A stretch of DNA of 64,000 nucleotides, taken from contig NC_081556.1 of the NCBI RefSeq assembly GCF_963082655.1, positions 155,622,578 to 155,686,577 of the forward strand. Reading direction: 5' to 3'. The translations under genes and the position numbers were made by a program. This DNA is from Stomoxys calcitrans. Its lineage: Eukaryota > Arthropoda > Insecta > Diptera > Muscidae. Under the pieces are notes generated by a model. The model was not told where the DNA came from and searched no databases. It was given only the letters and a program-made list of their open reading frames with translations. Shown here piece after piece: positions 34,110 to 46,879 of this stretch (within the stretch, counting starts at the first letter, position 1; the number at the start of each line of letters is the position of its first letter).

Positions 34110-34965
34110 AGGGTAGTGGGAGGGTTCGGCCGGAGATAGGTCTATATGGAGGATATATCAAGATATAGTCCGATATAGCCTATCTTCGAAATGACAGCTC
34201 ATTATCTCTTTTTTTAAAGACTGTGTTTCCAACAGACAGACGGACGGACTTGGCTAGATCGTCATATATTTTTAAAACGACCAAGAATATATATGTATTA
34301 GGGCGGGTCGATTTTTTCTTTTAAATCGTATAGCCCACTAGGGCACTGGAGACTATTCTAGATATCCGACCCAATGACATACAGATTAAGTGTGAGGCAG
34401 GCACTGCGGCTATGAGACTTAAGGCGATGGGAGAATTTATTGAGGATGGGAGCAGCTATCATCGCGGTATAATCTAGGCGACCTGAAAGGAAGGGAAGAG
34501 GTTTCCGATCAGGACCAATGCCAAATTTGAGTCAAATGGGATAAAAATTGAAGCTTATGGGTCTATCAATATTTATAGACCTATCTGGGTGTAGGTGTTG
34601 GAGGGTATAAATATACTTATACTTATACTAAACGTTGAGCCCACTTGGGGTCATATCGTAAGATGCGTTATAAATGGGGAATTTATCTAAATCTGAGCCG
34701 ATATGGCCCATCAATAATAAGTACATGCGCAAAATTTCATGTGGGTGTCTTTATTCGTTCGATAGCTGTCGTGACTTCGAAAGACGGACAGATATACGCA
34801 CTTGCCCTTGCTGAGCGTCTTAGAATTTCAAGACGATTAAGAAAATCCATACATATATATTATGGGTTCACAGATAAATATTTCCATATATTAACTAGAT
34901 ATGGTATATCGCCATTCTATGGCAGTGTGTATAAAAATGAAGTACTTCACAAGTGGTGGTCTTTT
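34110..34965 (+). repeat. Family R fragments
   Basis: 34140-34300 and 34640-34950 have family R units (GGAGGATATATCAAGATATA, ACAGACAGACGGACGGACTT, TACATGCGCAAAATTTCATG). The middle, 34310-34620, is not clearly part of the family. Confidence 0.6.
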
Positions 34966-34969
34966 ATTT

Positions 34970-35640
34970 ACCCGTTAGCGGATTTTCTCGCTTAGTTTGT
35001 ATGGATCAAAATGATAACTACGCGGCTTGGCTTATCCTCGCTTATTACCTCCCTTTATTAAAACATATGGTGATATTATTCTATCAGGATGACAAAACTA
35101 AAAGAAGAATATCGCAACGTATTTATTCAATGATAAAACGTTTTGGAATGCAAATATTTTTAAGAATTTTAATAAAATCACATTTATGAACTCCAAGAAC
35201 CCATTTATTTAAAATTAAAATGACTTATTTTTTTGATATTTGATTTGTGTCAGTGTTGCCAACGTTTACAAAACATTTAGCGCGAAGAGCGTTGTATTAA
35301 CCATTAACCAGCGAATCCGCTAGTTTGTATAAATAAAACAACCCACCTATTTGGTCCGGTAGCCTAACTCCAGTGCAAGGCGTATTTACTAAGGCCGCAT
35401 CGGCGAATTGCTACAACAAAGCATCGTTTTTGGGAATTTGATATGTCAAAATTTGTAAACAGGGCGTAGAAAATTCGATTCGCACTGACATTAAAAATTT
35501 TCGGCAAATTTGTTTCTACCAATCACAAGAAGAAAGAAGTTTAATAATTTTTTATTGTCAAGAAACACAAATATTTAAAAATGTTCAAAATACCAATTAG
35601 CTCCAGAGGCTTTACCCACAAAAATGGCTGAAATATTGAG
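34970..35640. other. AT-rich sequence, nothing recognised
   Basis: No gene or known repeat. Small open frames have no supporting features. Confidence 0.35.
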
Positions 35641-35644
35641 GCCC

Positions 35645-35872
35645 GATTTGTGTGGTGTTTATTGCTGTCACGAGAAGCTTAGGCTAAGCTACCGTCCATA
35701 GGTTGCGGGCAGTGGAATCCAGGAAGCCAGGTTATTGGCGACTTTAAATAACCAATGACCATCCTTTTCCCGTGGCGATCGGTACTTTGGACCGGAATGA
35801 GCTTGCTAACCTACAGGAGCCTGACGAGGATTGCCACCTTCACATGAAAATGTGGCTACAGCAACAACAGCC
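35645..35872 (+). mobile_element. Family C repeat, internally deleted
   Basis: GTCACGAGAAGCTTAGGCTA, CCGTCCATAGGTTGCGGGCA, then CTACAGGAGCCTGACGAGG and GTGGCTACAGCAACAACAGC. Most of the middle found at 29815-30178 is missing. Confidence 0.6.
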
Positions 35873-36059
35873 CCCAAAACCACCAAGATGGCAGGTTTAA
35901 ATAGTTTTCATGAGGTCATTGTAGCCGTAGATAGCTAACAAGTGAATGCTAACAAATGGCTCAAATAGGAAGATTGTGATTAGAGCTCAATCACCACAAA
36001 GAAGGATTGTGTACACCTTTTTGGCTCTTGGATATCTTCATTTTATTTGAAAATGACAG

Positions 36060-36310
36060 TTAAAGTTTGTTGGCTACGAGGATGACATTGTCATCATGCT
36101 TTGTGGCCGTTCAGAGTGCATGGTATGTTCAGGGGACCTCTTCTAGATGTGATGGAGCTGCCGCTCTCTCTACTGAATATCCTGAAAAGCCATTGCAATG
36201 TCAGGACTTTGACCTTACGCTTAAGTCCCATGGCGGACTTAAGCTTGAGTTGTGGGGATGAGGAAGAGTCATTGACGATTGAGCACCTATTTTGAGACTG
36301 CCTTCAAATT
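36060..36310 (+). pseudogene. Small LINE RT remnant
   Basis: 36069-36110 reads GYEDDIVIMLCGRSEC, the catalytic (Y-x-D-D) strand of RT with Glu where Ala is usual, then stops. 36180-36300 resembles the later CGDEEESLTIEHLF part of a LINE C-terminus. The two are closer than in an intact element. Confidence 0.65.
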
Positions 36311-36880
36311 ACGAGAGTAGGTGCAGGTTTATGGCCGCACAAATTTTATATTCCTGTCTTAAATATCTTCATGCAAAAATCCATTCGCCATTCTTGACTA
36401 TTTTTAATGTCTGGCGTTGTATGTTAATTTTATCAGTGTTCTTCTGCCCATTTTGAAACCTTCGGGGGCGACACAATAGACCTAAGTTCCCAGAGTGAAA
36501 CTTATGGTGAATGAGGTTGCTAGACGCGTGCCATTATGTACCCTAAGTTTAAAAACCATAACAGCAGCAAACAAATTTATTTATTTATTTATATTATTAT
36601 ATATTTTTTGTACGGCGAATTCTGGGCTGGGTTGACGCGGCCAACTGATAAATACACATTGCTTCAGTGTGTTTCTATAGTGTGTTTATTTTTGAAAACC
36701 AATATTCTCAAAATTTCTCTTCATAGAAAATTTCATTTAAATTCTGTTTTTATTCAAAATTTTTGCAATTCTTAATTTTACAATTTCTGTTTGTTTCTCT
36801 TTCGAGACGAGCTCAATGATCGGAGATGCAAATGGAAAAGGAAAGCCTAAGATAGCACCAACTATTACTATGGGACGCGT
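36310..36880. other. AT-rich sequence, nothing recognised
   Basis: No gene. ATTTATTTATTTATATTATT low complexity at about 36575. GACGAGCTCAATGATCGGAG at 36806 resembles 2325-2345, near the Ser/Gln-rich gene's intron 3. Confidence 0.35.
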
Positions 36881-36884
36881 TTCC

Positions 36885-37795
36885 ATCTAGCCATGTCCGT
36901 CCGTCTATCTGTCGAAAGCACGCTAACTTTGGAAGGAGTAAAGCTAGCCATATTCACCGATCTTGGGTCTTGACTTCTTGAGACTCTAGAGGGCGCAATT
37001 CTCGTCCGATTTGACTGAAATTTAGCACGTGGTGTTTTGGTATCACTTCCAACAACAGTGCCAAGTATGGTTTAAATCGGTCCATATTTTAATATAGCTG
37101 CCATATAAACCGATCTTGGGTCTTGACTTCTTGAGCCTCTAGAGGGCGCAATTCTCGACCGATATGTCTGAAATTTAGCACGTAGTGTTTTGGTATCACT
37201 TCCAACAACTGTGTTATGTATGATTCAAATCGGTTCATTATCTGGTATAGCTGTCATATAAACCGATCCTGGATCTTGATTTCTTGAGCGCGCAATTCTC
37301 ACCCGATTTGGCTGAACTTTTGCATGAGGTGTTTTGTTATGAATTCCAATAACTGTGCTAATCGGTACATAACATGAAATAGCTGCCATATAAACCGATC
37401 TGGGATCTTGACTTCTTGAGCCTCTAAAGAGCCCAACTCTCATCCGATTTGGCAGAAATTTTGTACAACGACTTCTCTTAAGACCTTCGACATGCGTGGC
37501 CAATATGGTCTGAATAGATCAATAGCTTGATAGTGCTCCCATATAAACCTATCTCCCGATTTTGCTTCTTGAACTGAAATATTACACAATGACTTCTACA
37601 ATGTTCAGCATTCATTTATGGTCCGAATCGGACTATAACTTGATGTAGCTTCAATAGCGTAACAGTTCTTATTCAATATTCTTTGTTTGCCTAAAAAGAG
37701 ATACCGCGCATAGAACTCGACAAATGCGTTCCATGGTGGAGGTTACATAAGATTTGCCCCGGCCGAACTTAGCACGCTCTTACTTGTTAATTTAT
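36885..37795 (-). repeat. Family R repeat, reverse copy
   Basis: TCCGTCTATCTGTCGAAAGC, repeated ATATAAACCGATCTTGGGTC units, and the end CCGGCCGAACTTAGCACGCT. Confidence 0.8.
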
Positions 37796-37799
37796 AAAT

Positions 37800-38630
37800 T
37801 TTTTTATATGGAGTTTAAACAGAGTACCAACCCTTATGCACTTTTCGCAATCTTTCCGAAATGGAACTTTTACAATCAAAGTTTGATGGTTTTATTCTCC
37901 GGCGCTTACTATCTGTCATCTTATTTTTGAAGAATCATTACAAATTTACATGGTCTAATGGGGGATATAGTCGTTCACTCTTCCATATGACAATCTCGGC
38001 GATACGACTACAAATGGTTGGATCATTTTTATCTTGTTACAATTGTTGTAGAAATCACATTTTAATCGGTGTCGAAAACAAAAATTGCATTATTTTATCA
38101 GAAACAAAACCAAGAGTCTGACTCTCAATACCATTACAAGATTGGCTGTTCTTGTTCTCGTTGTGTGTGCTTTTTGTTTTTAATGACAATTGGCTATTCA
38201 ATGGTTTTCGATTAATTGAAAGTAATTTCTTTGGAAAAACAGAAATCGAGATACTCAATAACAATTCCCAAATTATGTTGAAATACAAAACATTCTGGTC
38301 GAACAACCAACCGCACCCCATAAACAAAAACAAAAAAAAAAAACGGCAAACATTGCCAGCTAGCATTCAACAATGATCGAATAAAATAAAAAGATATTCT
38401 AGTTGTTGGTGTTGCTGTTGTTATTGGCGGTATAGAGGAGTACAAGCAGAGTGCGTGTTTTATAGAAAATAAAAACAAAGAGTTTTTCTTTTTTCTCATT
38501 CCTTTCCAGCAATGGGCGGAAGCGAATCTTTCGTGCTGCCTGCATTCATACTTCATGCAATGTTTGCTTCAGACATGCCATGTAGAAACCACCACCACCA
38601 CCAAAACTTGGCGATTTCGTAAAGTCAAAA
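37800..38630. other. AT-rich sequence before the inverted duplication
   Basis: No gene is recognised. CACCACCACCACCA at about 38590. Confidence 0.35.
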
Positions 38631-38633
38631 TGA

Positions 38634-40440
38634 CAGTGGGAAGCAAAACTCTTCAAAAGGGTTTATACCCACCACCAAAGAACAGTGGGTATATATGCAT
38701 TTACTAATTCCGTTTGTAACATATCGAAACATGCATTTCTTACACTATAATATATATATGTTCCTGATCGTCGTAAAATTCTAAGGCGGTTCAGACGTTC
38801 CATGTCCTTCCGTCCGTCTGTCTGTTGTAATACCGCTACATCTTTATAAATAGAGATATTGAGCAGAAACTTTGAACAGATATTTACTTTACCAAATCGT
38901 AATCATCTCAAATTACAGCCGAATCGGATAACAATTGAGCATCTCCAGGTCCTCAAGAATTCGAACCGGATGATTTTAATTCTTTCTTAAGAAAGTTTGC
39001 GAGCTCGACGGATAGCCTGGCAACATCATAAAATATGTACCGTGCAATCAAGAATATTCATACTTTAAATTTTTTTTTTTTATTTATCAATCTAGAGGAT
39101 TTGCTAGCTTACGGACAAATAAAACGCTCTTCCCGCTCAATGCTTTCGGCCCTATTCACAAAACTTATTGAAGTCTTACTACCTGTTGCACTAACTTTTT
39201 TTACTCAAGTGAGTCGAGTCAATCACTCCAACATTTGTTTTTCCTTTATGAAATCAGCTGGTTTTGACACATAGGCAAACGGTAAACGCAGTTAAAGTAG
39301 GTTTATTTGACAGTTCTCTAAAGGAAATAAACCTATTTGAAATCTACAACACTAAAGGTCTGGTTATGCTCTCGTAAACATACTTTAAATGTAGAAAAAC
39401 GTGTCAGCTGTTTTGTTTTGGCTTATGAATACACATACAAATGATTACAGAACTTCTGTCGACCGTAACCGGAATGTAGAATTCAGTTAAAACAAAATTT
39501 TACGTCCCTTTTCGTGTCAGCTGATAAAATTTGAAGTTTGAACAAATTTCAAAACCAAAAATGTATATTTATAAAACTGATATTTCTATTCTATGTATAT
39601 TTCTATTCTATGCTTTCTCTGCCCAATTTGTTACAATTTAGGTTATGCCCATCATGAAAAGATGAGTTCACTTGTTGGCCAGTCTGACCTGCGGTTAAAA
39701 GGAAATGAAAAAGTAAGAATTATGTGAAAATACTCGTATACATACATAAGAAGTGATTACAAAAAGAGAGCCAATACGGCGCCATCATATCCGCTAATCC
39801 ATGTATGTGGAGAGTCTATTCATGGATTCCACACGGTCCGCCATACACTTCGACGTCCGTCACTGTCTTTAAAGAACATACGAATAGCTCCAATCCAGTC
39901 CCTGTCTCCATCTTGGAATCATCTATAAAGACGGAGGTTTCATTCTATTCCAACATTCGAATCGGTCTCGGTACCAAGTAGTCTGAAACCCTACTCAGTG
40001 TGCCCACCGCATACCACCATAGTGTCCAGAAGCGAACCTTGATATTTTGCATATCTAGCATTGCGATCATTCTACCGCCATTCCTGTTGAGATCCAATAG
40101 GAATTCGTTTACCACTAGCAGAGAATTGGCGGGAATACCCATCACAGAACGTTCTCCTTATCACCCGCCTTCTAATCTAATTATATTCGAAGTCCACGTT
40201 GATATTCCTGTCACATAGCATACAGAAATTCGGGTGGACCCGCGTGCGGTTTAGAGTGATGACAGTCGACCCATCTCCTCGTTGGTAAATGCCCTTTTAA
40301 TTTACAGGAAGGTCGCCATCGCGTGCTCCTTTAAATTGAAGAGACGTCTTCTTCTCGCAACATTTCTTGGAGTGCCGTTTCATCCGACCTGCCCTTGAGC
40401 TTTGCATGTTGTGCCATTGAAGTATGCCTGAAGTTCTCCG
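38634..40440 (+). repeat. Left arm of a 1.8 kb inverted duplication
   Basis: The arm from CAGTGGGAAGCAAAACTCTT to AAGTATGCCTGAAGTTCTCC recurs in reverse at 40706-42510. In the stretches compared I found two substitutions (at about 39059 and 40134) and one poly(T) length change (12 versus 10). The arm is a mosaic: a family R-type end with the CCGTCCGTCTGTCTG block, a hairpin element around 39150-39360, and a reversed LINE RNase H remnant at 39900-40260. Confidence 0.95.
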
Positions 40441-40705
40441 ACATCAGACCCTTCCTAACCTTCAAATCGTTTTTTGATAAAAAAATATAAAATTGTTTTA
40501 TTTGTTATGTCAAATGCTACGTTTCGTAAAAAGCATTATTGATTCTGTACATTTACGATACATTTATTATACATTTACAGTACATTAACGAGAGCATAAA
40601 CAGGCCTTTAAGGCCAATGCTTATTACAAAATAGTATTATTGGACGTTTTAAACAAAACAATTTTATTGCCAAAATAGAATTGATGGTGAGGGAGGGTCA
40701 TACGT
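40441..40705. other. 265 bp spacer of the inverted duplication
   Basis: AT-rich. The first and last 20 or so bases still resemble each other in inverted orientation (ACATCAGACCCTTCCTAACC versus the reverse of GGTGAGGGAGGGTCATACGT), so the original symmetry may have extended further in. Contains GAGAGCATAAACAGGCCTTT, also found in the arms. Confidence 0.8.
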
Positions 40706-42510
40706 CGGAGAACTTCAGGCATACTTCAATGGCACAACATGCAAAGCTCAAGGGCAGGTCGGATGAAACGGCACTCCAAGAAATGTTGCGAGAAGAAGAC
40801 GTCTCTTCAATTTAAAGGAGCACGCGATGGCGACCTTCCTGTAAATTAAAAGGGCATTTACCAACGAGGAGATGGGTCGACTGTCATCACTCTAAACCGC
40901 ACGCGGGTCCACCCGAATTTCTGTATGCTATGTGACAGGAATATCAACGTGGACTTCGAATATAATTAGATTAGAAGGCGGGTGATAAGGAGAACGTTCT
41001 GTGATGGGTATTCTCGCCAATTCTCTGCTAGTGGTAAACGAATTCCTATTGGATCTCAACAGGAATGGCGGTAGAATGATCGCAATGCTAGATATGCAAA
41101 ATATCAAGGTTCGCTTCTGGACACTATGGTGGTATGCGGTGGGCACACTGAGTAGGGTTTCAGACTACTTGGTACCGAGACCGATTCGAATGTTGGAATA
41201 GAATGAAACCTCCGTCTTTATAGATGATTCCAAGATGGAGACAGGGACTGGATTGGAGCTATTCGTATGTTCTTTAAAGACAGTGACGGACGTCGAAGTG
41301 TATGGCGGACCGTGTGGAATCCATGAATAGACTCTCCACATACATGGATTAGCGGATATGATGGCGCCGTATTGGCTCTCTTTTTGTAATCACTTCTTAT
41401 GTATGTATACGAGTATTTTCACATAATTCTTACTTTTTCATTTCCTTTTAACCGCAGGTCAGACTGGCCAACAAGTGAACTCATCTTTTCATGATGGGCA
41501 TAACCTAAATTGTAACAAATTGGGCAGAGAAAGCATAGAATAGAAATATACATAGAATAGAAATATCAGTTTTATAAATATACATTTTTGGTTTTGAAAT
41601 TTGTTCAAACTTCAAATTTTATCAGCTGACACGAAAAGGGACGTAAAATTTTGTTTTAACTGAATTCTACATTCCGGTTACGGTCGACAGAAGTTCTGTA
41701 ATCATTTGTATGTGTATTCATAAGCCAAAACAAAACAGCTGACACGTTTTTCTACATTTAAAGTATGTTTACGAGAGCATAACCAGACCTTTAGTGTTGT
41801 AGATTTCAAATAGGTTTATTTCCTTTAGAGAACTGTCAAATAAACCTACTTTAACTGCGTTTACCGTTTGCCTATGTGTCAAAACCAGCTGATTTCATAA
41901 AGGAAAAACAAATGTTGGAGTGATTGACTCGACTCACTTGAGTAAAAAAAGTTAGTGCAACAGGTAGTAAGACTTCAATAAGTTTTGTGAATAGGGCCGA
42001 AAGCATTGAGCGGGAAGAGCGTTTTATTTGTCCGTAAGCTAGCAAATCCTCTAGATTGATAAATAAAAAAAAAATTTAAAGTATTAATATTCTTGATTGC
42101 ACGGTACATATTTTATGATGTTGCCAGGCTATCCGTCGAGCTCGCAAACTTTCTTAAGAAAGAATTAAAATCATCCGGTTCGAATTCTTGAGGACCTGGA
42201 GATGCTCAATTGTTATCCGATTCGGCTGTAATTTGAGATGATTACGATTTGGTAAAGTAAATATCTGTTCAAAGTTTCTGCTCAATATCTCTATTTATAA
42301 AGATGTAGCGGTATTACAACAGACAGACGGACGGAAGGACATGGAACGTCTGAACCGCCTTAGAATTTTACGACGATCAGGAACATATATATATTATAGT
42401 GTAAGAAATGCATGTTTCGATATGTTACAAACGGAATTAGTAAATGCATATATACCCACTGTTCTTTGGTGGTGGGTATAAACCCTTTTGAAGAGTTTTG
42501 CTTCCCACTG
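40706..42510 (-). repeat. Right arm of the 1.8 kb inverted duplication
   Basis: Reverse complement of 38634-40440. On the plus strand it carries the LINE remnant in sense: NRNGGRMIAMLDMQNIKVRF and SVFIDDSKMETGTGLELFV, the latter resembling the TDGSKMEDG motif at the start of a LINE RNase H domain. Stops within both arms exclude function. Confidence 0.95.
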
Positions 42511-43280
42511 ACAGATGGGAAGCATCTTTGCTTCCCTGTCCTTAGGGCAGACATGCCCTAAGGACAGGTCGGTGAAAACGGAAGTGGTGCGAGAAGTCGG
42601 GCCGTCTTTCCAACCGAATGGGGAGATAATGATAAATCGGACAGGGACTATATTTGGTCATATACTCCGACACACACAACATCGGTATGTACGTGAGACT
42701 GCTGGACGAGTGTAAGTCTTTCAGGCAAAGCTCTGTGCCATAACGATAGCCGCATAAGAAATTCTGGGAAGGGATTAAGAGTGTTCGAAATCAGGATATA
42801 TGCCGGCCCTGTAGGGCGCGGGTTCTAGAACAGTGAGGTCGAAGTGTGTGGAATTCCTCAATAGACTGTGGTTTCACGACATATATAGTCTTAACATGGT
42901 TTAGGAGATACGATGGCGCCGTATTGATGCTCGACCCCAAGACTCATAACTTCTCCTTATATATATGTACTGGCCACCGAATGAACTCACCATTTCATGG
43001 TGGGCTAGCCGTTCAATGTTAACCTAAACTATTGACAATAAATTGTAAAAAATTGCACAGAGAAATCATAAAACAGGAATAACAGTTTTCTAAATTTTTG
43101 GTTTTGAAATTCGTTCAAACTTCAAATTTTACCAGCTGACACGAAAACGGAAGCTAAAATTTTGTTTTTACTGACAGACGTTCGGTAAACGTTTCGATGT
43201 GTTCTCATAAGACAAAACAGCTGACACATTGTTCTACATTTACAGTACATTTACGAGAGCATAACCAGACCTTAACACTG
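42511..43280 (+). repeat. Third, diverged copy of the arm sequence with edge hairpins
   Basis: 42554-43280 follows the right arm in direct orientation with lower identity: GGACAGGTCGGTGAAAACGG, GATACGATGGCGCCGTATTG, TTGGTTTTGAAATTCGTTCA, ACGAGAGCATAACCAGACCT. At its start, 42536-42549 and 42554-42567 form a perfect 14 bp hairpin (CTGTCCTTAGGGCA) with loop GACA, next to a 7 bp hairpin GGGAAGC/GCTTCCC. Confidence 0.75.
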
Positions 43281-43284
43281 ATCC

Positions 43285-45230
43285 GAAGAAAAAAAAATAA
43301 TAACAAAACGGAAAAGTAACTCTATTTATAAATAAATGTTCATAATTGTTATTTTTTTCAAATTCTTAACAATGTTTTGCATTTGAGAAAGTTTTGATCG
43401 TTGAAAAAATATGTTGCGTTACAAGTGTAATAATATAACACACCCTATCCTATGGCGGGGGGAGCAAATAATAAATTTCTATTGTCGAAAGACAGTTTAA
43501 TCTTTTGTTGTTGAGTTAGTAACGATACGTTTTTCTTTTGTTATGGCCCTCAGCATTATATTTGTAAACTTATTGTTCCCAGCAGTTTTTGTCAACATTC
43601 ATTGACGAAAAGTTGAATGGAAGCTATCAAATATTTTAAGAGAAACATAGCTTATTTATTTATTAGATATTTTGCAATAGCAGACTTGGATTTCACTGCT
43701 AAATTAGACAAAACCCCATTGACAGCTTGACGCTCTTGTTGTTGTGGGCAAAGAAAATGACCTGGCTTAGAAAACACAAAAATGAAAAAAGGCAATAATG
43801 ATGTGAAAGGTTTGCAAGGGTGGCTGCTTAAACTTTAGTTTTAAAATGCTGTGTATATAGCATGTATGTAAACATTTCTCCTCCACTGTTCTGGGCATAC
43901 GCACCCAATGTTTGGTAATATGAGTGGGGAGAGAGAAGTACACACAATTGTAATCATAGTTGTTGCTATTGCTGCTGTTGTTGTGATGCATAGATGGAAA
44001 TAAATTATGGACAAACACCATAATAATATTCAAATTAAATATTATTTCACAGCACACAGTACTTTTTGAATTTAGAATTATTCAATTGCGGCATATATGG
44101 GCGACAAACGTTGGACAGGCAACGATTTATAGGAAAAGATTGTACGCGATCATCATCACAGCGACATCACACCACAAAACAAACCGAAATGGGTAACGCG
44201 AAATTATAAGTTAACCAACTTCGAAATGAACTTCACGGATTAAAAACGGAAAAATGCGAAAGACAAGAAATTTTTGGGGTGCGGCATAATAACAGCGGGG
44301 GCAGCAGCAGCAGCGACTAACGTAAAACAGGCAGCTGCTGGATGGATACTCCAAATTAGTGGTGGTAAGACACGAACACATGGAACACATGGCCTCCCCT
44401 CTGACCTCTGTCCTGCATGAAACTTCCAAGTAATAATAAATGCTTGGGAAAATGTTGTACATCAAGTGTTTCATGTCCAGGGCCAGTACGTCTATTCTAC
44501 GCGACACAAATCCATCAACAAGAGAACGACTCACAAACACTAGGAGGTAATTAATTGCAATTGCTAATTAAAATAAAAGCTTTTGAGTGCACACACGATA
44601 TTCCTCAATTAAAGATTAACCGATTTTCTTCTATTCGCAGAAAACTCCAATGCTAAGTGACTGACTGACTGGCTGACTTTACCTTCATTCAACAGGCCAC
44701 CACTCTCGCTCGTTTTTCGATTCGATTTCTCCTTCGCGCGCTTGGGTTTTGAAAATTGCAGCCGTTTTGCTAGACAATTCAACAACTACTGACAGACAGT
44801 GACTTCATCCAGAACTAACCAGCCAGCCATCCAGCCAAACAAATATCAACATAACGTGTGTGGAAGTTGCTGTTGTGCCCTGTGGAGGAAGCAATGCACA
44901 AAAGAAAATAGTAAAAACATATTGAAACAAGCAACTGCCCGCCAGCCATCGAGCCACCATTCATCCATTTGCCGTCGCCGCCACCTCTGCCGCCATACAC
45001 AAATGTTGTGCCACATAAAGTACTCCGCTTCTCAAGCTTTTTTTCTCGCAAACATTCTCTCTGCCAAAAACAAATTCCCGCGCCCGCGCATATCAAAAAG
45101 CTAGCTTTGACGCCGCCAACGACTTAGATTCGCTGTTTAACACCTAAATGGATGGCAAGACAAAAGCACACTAACGGATCCCAATGTCAGGCCAGGCCCC
45201 AAGTACCATATACAAGTTTTTTTTCTATAA
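43285..45230. other. Repeat-poor sequence, no gene recognised
   Basis: 43285-43700 is AT-rich. 43700-45230 is more balanced, without the window's repeat families, and contains several GC-rich and CAG/CAA-rich stretches (GGCAGCAGCAGCAGCGACTA near 44300). Minus-strand frames of about 100 codons at 43767-44057 and 44211-44540 show no protein features. It may be UTR or regulatory DNA of a gene outside the window. Confidence 0.35.
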
Positions 45231-45359
45231 TTAAGATAAAATAAGTGAAAACGCATATGTATTTACTTATTTCACTTAAATTTTGTCGAAAAAAATTCGT
45301 TTTTTTTCTCCCAAAAAGTTTATTCGTGAAATCGGTTTTGCCAAATAGTTGCGCGGTCA

Positions 45360-45770
45360 AGATATATTTTCGGTTTTTATGGGGCAAGAACTTAAATCGG
45401 AAGATCGCTCCACATGGCAGCTATATCCTAATGCTCTTTACCTTATATGGCACATATATCAAGGACTCCAGACGAAATCAGGTAATAAATATGACCTTAA
45501 TTTGGAAAATCAGTCCATAAGGCAGGACATATAATAATAAAGGGCCTTAAATTTCTGCGAAATCGGGTAGTAAATGCACCTTGTATGGAGCAAGCATCTT
45601 AATTGGTGAAATCGGTCTATATGACAGCTTTACCCAAACATGAGCTGATCTTTCATCGAAATCGGATAACAAATGTAGGTTTTATTGAGCCATGACCTTA
45701 AATCGAGAGATCGGTGCATATAGCAACTGTACATCAATGTAGTGGTTCTTTATTAAAAACTATTAACCTA
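45360..45770 (+). repeat. Family R fragment
   Basis: GGAAGATCGCTCCACATGGC, ATGGAGCAAGCATCTTAATT and AAATCGAGAGATCGGTGCAT units. Confidence 0.6.
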
Positions 45771-45799
45771 AGCAAACTAAATAATGTGTAACCAGTAAG

Positions 45800-46875
45800 G
45801 AAAGGCAAAAGTCGGGCGGTGTCGACTTTATAATACCCTACAATTACCATATAGATACAAAGTGGGAGCTATGTCTAAATCTGAACCAATTTTAATGGAC
45901 GGATGTTTTCAGATGGGTTATTAACCAATCCGTATCACATTTCAAGCAAATATGTTCAAACTGTAATAACTACGGTTCACAAATGATAACATTATTGCAA
46001 ATCACCCAAAGTTCGATACTCGTCGAGAAAAGCGCTGTTCAAAATTTTGGCAAGATTGGTCAAAAAATGCTCTTAAAGTGGCTCTAGAAGTGAAAATCGG
46101 GCGATACACATATATGAAAGCTTTAACTAAATTTGAACCGATTTCTATAAAATTCATCTATAATGTCGATGAGCAAAAGAAAATCCTCCCTGCCATATTT
46201 CGAGGGAATCGATTAACAAATCACCATTTTATTGCATTATTACTGCAAATCGGACAAGAATATATAAAAATGAGAGCTATGTCTAAATCTGAACCGATTT
46301 CGAGCAAACTTTATAGATATTGTGGAAGTCGACGAGGAAAGCGTTGTACAAAATTTTGGGAAGAATGGTTAATAAATGCGCTTGCAGTGGCTCTAGGAGT
46401 GAAAATCGGGCGATATATATATATGAGAGCTATATCCAAATCTGAACCGATTTCCATGAAATTCAACGTTAATGTCGAGAGTCATTAGAAAAGTCCTCCT
46501 GCCAAATTTCGAGAGAATCGGGTAACAACTGACCATTTAATTGTATTATTACTGCAAGTCGGACGAACATATATTTGGGAGCTACATCCAAATCTGAACC
46601 GATTTTTTCTAATTTCAATAGGCTTCGTCTCTAGACTGATAAACATGCATGTACCAAATTTGAAGACGATCGGATGAAAATTGCGACCTGTAGTTTGTAA
46701 ATTAACATGGGCAGACGGCCAGACAGACGGAAATAGCTAAATCGAATCAGAAAGTGATTCTGAGTCGATTAGTATACTTATCTATGGGTCTATCTCTCTT
46801 CCTTTTGGGTGTTAAAAGCTAATTCACTAAGTTATAATACCCTGTACCACAGTAGTGGTGTAGGGTATAATAAAT
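45800..46875 (+). repeat. Second tandem-unit repeat, related in layout to family R
   Basis: The left end AAAAGTCGGGCGGTGTCGAC precedes ATAATACCCTACAATTACC. The right end is a hairpin, AATACCCTGTACCACAGTAG paired with TGGTGTAGGGTATAATA. Units of about 300 bp contain AAATCGGGCGATA, TATGAGAGCTATATCCAAAT and AAATCTGAACCGATTT. Open frames across it (136 codons at 46078) are repeat translation, not a gene. Confidence 0.7.
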
Positions 46876-46879
46876 ACAC

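Noticed and set aside
39945..41201. Two nearly identical 66-codon genes on opposite strands
   Set aside because: They are mirror copies of a stop-broken LINE remnant in the arms of the inverted duplication.
44211..44540. A Cys-rich 109-codon minus-strand protein
   Set aside because: No homology, no splice or start support; the cysteines come from a GCAGCAGCAG-type run read on the other strand.
46078..46488. A 136-codon ORF with internally repeated sequence
   Set aside because: The repeat in the protein follows the tandem units of the dispersed repeat at 45800-46875.
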